Assembly (NCBI GenBank): GCA_029861825.1 | Contig: JAOTYN010000069.1 | Coordinates: 1 to 12,279, forward strand | DNA: 12,279 bases | Direction of reading: 5' to 3' | From: Cyclobacteriaceae bacterium | GTDB taxonomy: Bacteria; Bacteroidota; Bacteroidia; Cytophagales; Cyclobacteriaceae | Part shown: piece by piece, positions 6,966-12,279 of the stretch | How the letters are laid out: every line of letters starts with the position of its first letter | How positions within the stretch are numbered: the first letter of the stretch is position 1 | Position numbers and translations under genes: made by a program | Notes under the pieces: model-generated | What the model was told of the DNA's origin: nothing | Database searches by the model: none | Seen by the model: the letters and a program-made list of their open reading frames with translations, nothing else

Positions 6966-7864
6966 AAGTTCAATTCGCTGCCTTCTGATGTAATCTCCAG
7001 GCTACCTTCCCGACCAAAAGGTATGGCCAGATTGGGTTTGTCATGACCAAAAGGCAACCCAAAGGCTACCGGGATATGGGGATCTAAATGACTACGAATG
7101 ACTCCGGCAGCACCCTTATCAAAAGTGAGTTCTCCCTCTTTCATTTTAGTCAGATGTCCTACTGCTACCCCCGCCAAATTCCGAAGCTTTCCGGCGCGCT
7201 GCAATTGAATCATCATACGATCGACTTGATAGAGATACTCATCAATCTCTTCAATACAAAGGATCTTATTCTCAGTATCCAGTTCAGATGAAGTACCTAT
7301 GATATGCACCAAAAGGGACAGGTTGCCCCCAATCAGTATTCCACGAGCCCTGCCCTGCTGATTTTCCTGCTGATATTCCGCTTGCAAAGGCATGCCCTCC
7401 TCGTGATACAAAATAGCCTTTAAACTATTGAGATCCGATTCATGGACCTTCGGGTCGAAGAGTTGGGGCATAGTACTGTGGATGCTTTGGATCCCCAGGC
7501 AGTGTACGTGTGCTAACAAAGCCGTGACATCGCTAAATCCACAGATCCATTTGGGGTTCTCTTTAAATCCCTGCCAATCGATAGAGTCCAAGATGCGGGT
7601 GGTTCCATACCCTCCCCTGGCACATAAGACCGCTTTTATTTCCGGGTCATCAAGAGCCCATTGCAGGTCCCGGCAACGATCCTCATCAGCACCCGCGAAC
7701 ATTTGATGCCGATTAAATAGACAGTCGCCAGTTCGCACCCTCAGTCCCCACTGTTGTAATATTTCCAAAGCCTCTTCTACGGATTTCTGATTGACAACAC
7801 GAGCTGGAGCTACCACTGCTACCAGGTCATTAGGTCGAAGAGAAGCAGGGGCTATATAATTCAT
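6962..7864 (-). CDS. Muramoyltetrapeptide LD-carboxypeptidase (peptidase family S66)
   Basis: The protein is 300 residues, the standard length for LdcA-type enzymes, which remove the terminal D-alanine from cytoplasmic muropeptide tetrapeptides during peptidoglycan recycling. There is no signal peptide. The N-terminal domain begins LRPNDLVAVVAPA and contains ARGGYGTTRILD at 82-93. The nucleophile elbow GFSDVTALL gives Ser111. The catalytic Glu is expected at 205 in CIEEIDEYLYQVDR. The catalytic His is at 274 in PFGHDKPNLAIPFG. The Ser-Glu-His order and spacing agree with the Pseudomonas enzyme. Some S66 members instead cleave microcin C (MccF), so the substrate is inferred. It starts 41 nt beyond the terminator of the upstream skp operon and so probably has its own promoter, though I see no consensus box. 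Its stop overlaps that of chrA. Confidence 0.92.
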   Translation of the reverse strand: MNYIAPASLRPNDLVAVVAPARVVNQKSVEEALEILQQWGLRVRTGDCLFNRHQMFAGADEDRCRDLQWALDDPEIKAVLCARGGYGTTRILDSIDWQGFKENPKWICGFSDVTALLAHVHCLGIQSIHSTMPQLFDPKVHESDLNSLKAILYHEEGMPLQAEYQQENQQGRARGILIGGNLSLLVHIIGTSSELDTENKILCIEEIDEYLYQVDRMMIQLQRAGKLRNLAGVAVGHLTKMKEGELTFDKGAAGVIRSHLDPHIPVAFGLPFGHDKPNLAIPFGREGSLEITSEGSELNF

Positions 7865-7905
7865 GGGCGGAAGTTATGAATTCTTGCGATATGTAAAAAA
7901 TCCAC

Positions 7906-7934
7906 AAAAAAAGCCCTGAAGTTTATTCAGGGCT
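7906..7934 (-). terminator. Intrinsic terminator of the bamA-skp operon
   Basis: A perfect 9-bp inverted repeat (AGCCCTGAA at 7912-7920 and TTCAGGGCT at 7926-7934) encloses a 5-nt loop. Read on the minus strand, the hairpin is followed directly by seven T (7912-7906, the first being the last paired base). It sits 21 nt past the stop of the last skp gene, as expected for a rho-independent terminator. Confidence 0.9.
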
Positions 7935-7955
7935 CTTAATATAGTATACTAGTTA

Positions 7956-8495
7956 TTATTCTGTGCTTATTCCCAGCTTAGCCAACACCAAATCGGAAAT
8001 ATCGTCTTGCTCCTGAGCATACAAAAGTATAGGAGCACCTTGCGTATCGGTGGCAAAAATATGGGTATAGCCATTCTCTTTAGCTACCGCATCAATATTG
8101 CTTTGGATCTTGTCGTATGCCGGCTTTAATAGCTCTTGCTGCTTAACCTGCAGGGACTGCTCGGCCTCCTGCTGGAACTTCTGGATGGAGGATTGAAGGC
8201 TCTGCAGTTCTGTTTGCTTGTCGTTCAAGATTACCGGATCCACATTACCTTGTTGGGCCAGATCACTGAAGGCCTTGTACTTGTCCTCAAACTCCTTCAT
8301 TTTACTCTGAAGTTGAGCTCCCAGCTGCTCTTCATGAGTCTTTAGTTCGGATTCGATCTGTTTGGTCTCGGGAAGTTGGCTTAGAATATAATTCACATTC
8401 GTGTACCCAATCTTTAATTCAGAAGATTGAGCTTGGACGGAGAATAATCCCAGTAAGCAAACCCCCATGGTTAAAAATAGTCTACTTAATTTCAT
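7956..8495 (-). CDS. Skp/OmpH-like periplasmic chaperone, copy 3 (distal)
   Basis: This is a periplasmic holdase of the Skp/OmpH family, which shields unfolded outer-membrane proteins on the way to the BAM complex. It has 179 residues. A signal peptide ends at A22 before QSSELKIGY. The mature start LKIGYTNVNYIL is the family's first beta-strand. A long helical, Gln/Glu/Lys-rich segment (about 45-135) forms the coiled-coil tentacle. The C-terminal strand and helix (YTHIFATDTQ, then DISDLVLAKLGI) close the body. It is the last gene of the operon, 32 nt after copy 2 and 21 nt before the terminator. It is strikingly like copy 2: 34 of the first 39 mature residues from LKIG are identical, and the C-terminal DISDLVLAK is shared. 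The two differ mainly in the coil and by an insert before LLYA (TQGAPI region). Confidence 0.93.
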   Translation of the reverse strand: MKLSRLFLTMGVCLLGLFSVQAQSSELKIGYTNVNYILSQLPETKQIESELKTHEEQLGAQLQSKMKEFEDKYKAFSDLAQQGNVDPVILNDKQTELQSLQSSIQKFQQEAEQSLQVKQQELLKPAYDKIQSNIDAVAKENGYTHIFATDTQGAPILLYAQEQDDISDLVLAKLGISTE

Positions 8496-8527
8496 TGTCT
8501 TATAACTTTAGTGTGATATCGTATTTT

Positions 8528-9040
8528 TTATTGGTCGACGGATACTCCCATCTTTGCCAAAACCAAATCGGATATATCGTTCTCATCCGAGGTATATAGC
8601 AGTACACTGTTGGTGAATACATGACTGAACCCGTTTTCCTCAGCCACCGTCTTTATGTTAGTTTCGATTTTCTCATAAACCGGCGAAAGCAATTGCAATT
8701 GCTTGTTCTTTATGGATTTATCAGCCTCAGCTGCAAATTTCTGGATATTGGTCTGCATAGTTTGCAACTCCCTTTGGGCATCATTTCGAACCACTTCGGT
8801 CATGGTATCGGCAGTTTTTTGAAAATATTCCAGTTTTCTTTGTAATTCTTCCTGTTTGGATTGTAACTGCGCTCCCAATTGGTCTTGATGAGTCTTTAAT
8901 TCGGACTCAATCTGCTTAGCCTCCGGCAATTGGCTCAGGATATATTCGGCATTGGTATAGCCGATCTTAAGTCCCTGAGCACCTGCTGTAAGTGCACTAC
9001 AGGCCAGCGCGACAGTTAAAAGTATGGTATAAGCTTTCAT
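8528..9040 (-). CDS. Skp/OmpH-like periplasmic chaperone, copy 2 (middle)
   Basis: This Skp/OmpH-family periplasmic chaperone has 170 residues. The signal peptide (residues 1-21, ending LTAGA before QGLKIGY) is followed by the LKIGYTNAEYIL strand. The Gln/Lys/Glu-rich helical arm lies at about 42-130. The closing NGFSHVFTNSVLLYT and NDISDLVLAKMGV elements end the protein. It lies 27 nt downstream of copy 1 and 32 nt upstream of copy 3, on one transcript with bamA. High similarity to copy 3 at both ends but not in the coil indicates tandem duplication followed by change in the client-holding arms. I see no Shine-Dalgarno sequence before the ATG, in keeping with the phylum. Confidence 0.93.
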   Translation of the reverse strand: MKAYTILLTVALACSALTAGAQGLKIGYTNAEYILSQLPEAKQIESELKTHQDQLGAQLQSKQEELQRKLEYFQKTADTMTEVVRNDAQRELQTMQTNIQKFAAEADKSIKNKQLQLLSPVYEKIETNIKTVAEENGFSHVFTNSVLLYTSDENDISDLVLAKMGVSVDQ

Positions 9041-9067
9041 TCTATTATAGGTTTTAACGTCAATCTT

Positions 9068-9598
9068 TTATTCTACTACATCGTTTTTATCGCCCAATCC
9101 CAATTCCTCCAACACAAAATCCGTATAGTCATGTACCGGATTGGAATATATAATGGCGTAATCCCCAGATTTATCAAAGACCAATTCCAATCGCTTGGAT
9201 TTGGCGATTTTTTCCACGGCGTCGAACAACTTGTCCTGTACCGGTTTTAAAAGTTCTTTTTTCTTTAAAAAGTACAACCCTTCATATCCGAATACTTTAC
9301 GATGATAAGCTTTGCTGGCTTCTTCCGTCTCTTGGATGGAGCTCAGCCTTTCAGCCTTCATTTCTTCCGTCAATAATACCTCCTCAGCCTGATAGGCATC
9401 ATACAAACCCTGGATTTCTTGTCGCATGGCGCCGATTTCCTCTTGCCATAGTTGCGACACTTTGTCCAGTTCCTGCTGTACCTCTGCATATTCCGGCATT
9501 TTTTCCAGAATATAGGCTGCATCTATATATCCCCACTTTTGGGCGTATAAACCTTGTGTCAACAAGACAATAACAAGTATTATACCAAATTTCTTCAT
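9068..9598 (-). CDS. Skp/OmpH-like periplasmic chaperone, copy 1 (bamA-proximal)
   Basis: This is a more diverged Skp/OmpH-family protein of 176 residues. From ATG at 9598 a clean signal peptide is formed (MKKFGIILVIVLLTQGLYA, cut before QKWGYID). A frame reaching back to 9691 would add 31 residues ahead of the signal peptide and overlap bamA by about 90 nt, so it is rejected. The mature protein starts with WGYIDAAYILEKMPEYAEV and has a long charged helix (about 40-125) with acidic and aromatic residues (LWQEEIGAM, LYDAYQAEE). It ends with RLELVFDKSGDYAIIY and DFVLEELGLG. The ATG lies 1 nt after the bamA stop (TAG at 9600-9602), implying coupled expression. Its VFDKSGDYAIIY end resembles typical Bacteroidota OmpH more than copies 2 and 3 do, so it may be the ancestral chaperone; that is inference. 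Confidence 0.92.
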   Translation of the reverse strand: MKKFGIILVIVLLTQGLYAQKWGYIDAAYILEKMPEYAEVQQELDKVSQLWQEEIGAMRQEIQGLYDAYQAEEVLLTEEMKAERLSSIQETEEASKAYHRKVFGYEGLYFLKKKELLKPVQDKLFDAVEKIAKSKRLELVFDKSGDYAIIYSNPVHDYTDFVLEELGLGDKNDVVE

Positions 9599-9599
9599 A

Positions 9600-12272
9600 C
9601 TAACGTATTGGTTGTCCGATTGAGAAATGAAACTGGGCTCCACTTCTCTCCGTTTGACCGGGCACAATGTCGAATCCATAGGCCCAATCAACCCCTATTA
9701 ACCCGAATGCCGGCATAAATATCCTGGCTCCTACTCCTACAGATTTAAATGTTTTAAAGGGATCGTAATCGTCGTAATCATAGAAGTTGTTTCCACCTTC
9801 CGCAAACCCCAAAACGTAAATGGTGGCGCTGGGATTTAAAGAAACCGGGTAACGCAATTCCATAACAAATTTAGTAAATGCTACTCCACCGTCCACTTCA
9901 TCAGAACTTAATCCACGTCCATCAATAGCATAGCGGGGAGGGGTAATAGCTTGATTCTCATAACCCCTTAAACCAATTTGATCGGTTCCGATAATCCCAA
10001 AACTCTGATTACCCAATCCGTCACCGCCCAGGAAAAAGCGTTCAAATGGTGCGATACCGGTTTTATCGGTGTACGATCCCAAGAAACCCAGGTGAGCACG
10101 GGCATTAATAACCAGATCGCCCACTATTCGGGTAAAGAATGATGCATCGAACATAACCTTGTGGTACTCTACCCATTTAAATTTCTCGGCGTTACTCGCT
10201 GTTTCATAATCAATGTCTCGCCATACACTGTAGGGCGGGGTCAAAGCCACACTCAAAGATAAAGAGGAACCCTCCCTTGGGAACATGGGGTTGTCAATGC
10301 TGTTTCTGGCAACGGTAGTATTGAACACAAAACTGTTGGCATCACCGGTACTAAATCCCAGCCTGCTTATAGGGAAATCCTCCAACTCATAGTTTTGAAA
10401 TGAAATACTGTTGGAAAGTGTAAAGAAGTCATCCGGCCATCGAACCCTTCTTCCTAAACCTAAGGTCACACTGCTCAGTTTGAGTTTACCGAAAGTCTCG
10501 TTGGTGAAAAAATTGACGTTACGCTGTACGGCCTGGCTCAGGCTTATTGATAGGCTATTAGGCTTCTTACCCCCTAACCAGGGCTCTGAAAAGGTCAAGC
10601 TGTAATTCTGAAATTGCTTTCCGTTGGCTTGGATACGCAATGCCAGTCGTTGCCCATCACCCACAGGCAGTGGCCTCCAGTTTTCTATATGGGGAATATT
10701 GCGAATGGAGAAATTATTAAATACCAGTCCTACTGTTCCCACGAACCCGAAGTTACCTCCCCAGCCTCCGGAAAGCTCGATCTGGTCGCTGGGTTTCTCC
10801 ACCAGAGTGTATTCTATGTCCACGGTGCCTTCCGCCGGGTTGGGAACGGGATTCAGACCGATCTGTTCCGGATCGAAATATCCCATTTGCGAAAGTTCCC
10901 GCTGCGTTCGGATCAATAGAGATCGATTGAATTTCTGACCGGGCAAAGTTCGTATTTCGCGTCGAATAACGTGATCGCTGGTACGGTCATTACCTTTGAT
11001 GATCACTTTACTAATGGTAGCTTGAGTGCCTTCAAATACCCGCATCTCTACATCAATGGAGTCACCTTCAATCCGGACCTCTACCGGGGTAACACTAAAG
11101 AACAAGTAGCCGTCGTCCATATACAAAGAGCTTATATCCGGGCCATTGGGGTTGAAGTTGAGCCGTTGGTTTATTTTTTCCATATCATAGGCGTCACCTT
11201 TTTGGACCCCCAGTACTGCGCTTAGTGTAGCATCGTCATAAACATAATTACCCACCCAGTCAATATCTCTGAAGTAATATTTCTTACCTTCCTCTACCTC
11301 GATGTTGATATCGACGTTGTCATCATCAAAGCGATAAACGGTGTCTCGTACAACCTGGGCATCACGATATCCTTTGGTGTTGTAAAAGTCTACGAGGCTC
11401 TCCTTATCGGTTTCATACTCATTGCGAACGAATTTTGAACTGTTGAAAAAGTTGAGTTTTATGTGATCGTTGATATACTCCTTTACCTGCTGACTGCTTA
11501 CTTCCTGGGAGGAGTCCATCATATGTTTGACATTGCGTGGACTGGCAGAAAAAAGCCTATTGGCGAAATCCTCAAATATGCTGAGACGAATATGTTCATT
11601 GGTGGATTTCATTTTCTTCTTCAACTTGCCGTCGGAGAAATTCTCATTGCCCTCCACGTAGATCTTATTAATGCGCACTTTACTGTGGCGATCTACATCA
11701 ATAAGGAAGTTAACACTGTTGCGCAACAAGCTGTCCACTGCTTGGCTGATTTCAACTTCAGCATTTAAATATCCTTTACTCATAAAGTGGTTACGGATAC
11801 CCAGCTCTGTGTTCTTCACCATAGCTTCAGTTACCACTTTGCCTCTAATACCGTCGATGACTTCACTGACCTCACCCTGTTGAGTTTTATTGATACCCGT
11901 GAATTGTACATCTCTTAGACGGGGTCGCTCCTTAACTTCTACATTGAGAAAGGCCTTCCCGTCCTCGACTTTAGTTAGATACACCTTTACATCCTCAATA
12001 ATCCCTTGAGCATACAGTTTCTTAATAGCATTGGTAATGTCGTCGCCAGGGATGCGGATCCGGTCACCCAGCTTTAAACCGGTTAGGGAGATCAAGGCAT
12101 TTTTATCCAAAAATTCAGCTCCAGTTACTACGATCTCTCCCACCTCATATTCCTGAGGACTGGAATAGCTGACCTGGGGCTTGTTTCGATCGCTGCCCAC
12201 ACCGACTCCGATTTGGGCTTGGGCTAGGGTTGCCCAAAGCATTGACAGGCTGAGTACAATTATCCGCTTCAT
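9600..12272 (-). CDS. bamA: Outer-membrane protein assembly factor BamA
   Basis: BamA is the essential Omp85 barrel that inserts beta-barrel proteins into the outer membrane. From ATG at 12270-12272 it has 890 residues and a signal peptide ending WATLAQA before QIGVG. Five periplasmic POTRA domains can be traced: about 42-116, 118-195, 198-329, 332-415 and 417-494. POTRA3 is enlarged by an insert at about 222-276. The 16-strand barrel covers about 497-890. It carries the Omp85 loop-6 signature as LRGY at 768-771. The protein ends FHFSIGQPIR, without the terminal aromatic residue usual in proteobacterial barrels. A GTG directly before the ATG (12275) would add one residue and is less likely. 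Only 7 nt of upstream sequence are present, so any promoter or upstream operon gene lies outside. The first skp gene follows after 1 nt. Confidence 0.96.
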   Translation of the reverse strand: MKRIIVLSLSMLWATLAQAQIGVGVGSDRNKPQVSYSSPQEYEVGEIVVTGAEFLDKNALISLTGLKLGDRIRIPGDDITNAIKKLYAQGIIEDVKVYLTKVEDGKAFLNVEVKERPRLRDVQFTGINKTQQGEVSEVIDGIRGKVVTEAMVKNTELGIRNHFMSKGYLNAEVEISQAVDSLLRNSVNFLIDVDRHSKVRINKIYVEGNENFSDGKLKKKMKSTNEHIRLSIFEDFANRLFSASPRNVKHMMDSSQEVSSQQVKEYINDHIKLNFFNSSKFVRNEYETDKESLVDFYNTKGYRDAQVVRDTVYRFDDDNVDINIEVEEGKKYYFRDIDWVGNYVYDDATLSAVLGVQKGDAYDMEKINQRLNFNPNGPDISSLYMDDGYLFFSVTPVEVRIEGDSIDVEMRVFEGTQATISKVIIKGNDRTSDHVIRREIRTLPGQKFNRSLLIRTQRELSQMGYFDPEQIGLNPVPNPAEGTVDIEYTLVEKPSDQIELSGGWGGNFGFVGTVGLVFNNFSIRNIPHIENWRPLPVGDGQRLALRIQANGKQFQNYSLTFSEPWLGGKKPNSLSISLSQAVQRNVNFFTNETFGKLKLSSVTLGLGRRVRWPDDFFTLSNSISFQNYELEDFPISRLGFSTGDANSFVFNTTVARNSIDNPMFPREGSSLSLSVALTPPYSVWRDIDYETASNAEKFKWVEYHKVMFDASFFTRIVGDLVINARAHLGFLGSYTDKTGIAPFERFFLGGDGLGNQSFGIIGTDQIGLRGYENQAITPPRYAIDGRGLSSDEVDGGVAFTKFVMELRYPVSLNPSATIYVLGFAEGGNNFYDYDDYDPFKTFKSVGVGARIFMPAFGLIGVDWAYGFDIVPGQTERSGAQFHFSIGQPIR

Positions 12273-12279
12273 CACTAGG

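Noticed and set aside
9599..9691. Longer start for the first skp gene
   Set aside because: The extra residues are the antiphase reading of the bamA 3' end and would bury the signal peptide.
10411..11883. Plus-strand frames of 60-104 codons opposite bamA
   Set aside because: They are shadows of the strongly supported bamA frame, with no signal, motif or independent start context.

Overview
The window comes from a member of the Bacteroidota. The signs are a PorZ-type two-propeller protein with a type IX secretion (T9SS) C-terminal sorting domain, a BamA with an enlarged third POTRA domain followed by tandem Skp/OmpH genes, almost no Shine-Dalgarno sequences, and two TAnnTTTG-type -7 promoter boxes. 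The genus cannot be fixed from this sequence. Nearly all of the window is ordinary, densely packed chromosome with a strong cell-envelope theme. I see no insertion sequence, prophage, CRISPR array, tRNA or rRNA.

Layout. Positions 1-959 (minus strand) hold the first 319 codons of a conserved cytoplasmic protein of unknown function that runs off the left edge. A 283-bp divergent intergenic region follows, with a probable promoter at 1189-1196. It serves a plus-strand operon of tdk (thymidine kinase), porZ (T9SS cell-surface component) and recO (recombinational repair). tdk and porZ overlap as ATGA, and porZ and recO are 1 nt apart. Converging on recO is a minus-strand lipoprotein gene (4838-5641) of an uncharacterised family, probably transcribed from a TAACTTTG box at 5669-5676. 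Divergent from it is chrA (5781-6965), a two-domain chromate transporter, whose stop overlaps that of the convergent LD-carboxypeptidase gene (6962-7864, peptidase family S66).

The right third (7956-12272, minus strand) is one operon: bamA, then three consecutive Skp/OmpH-like periplasmic chaperone genes, closed by a clear intrinsic terminator at 7906-7934. bamA and the first skp gene are 1 nt apart. The two distal skp genes are evident recent duplicates, while the bamA-proximal one is more diverged.

How the genes relate. BamA and the Skp proteins build outer-membrane beta-barrels. PorZ belongs to the T9SS surface apparatus, the lipoprotein is probably envelope-anchored, and the LD-carboxypeptidase recycles peptidoglycan peptides. 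Tdk and RecO serve nucleotide salvage and DNA repair and share a transcript with porZ. No clearly new system is visible. The points most worth a second look are the triple skp array, the tdk-porZ-recO coupling, and the two conserved families of unknown function.
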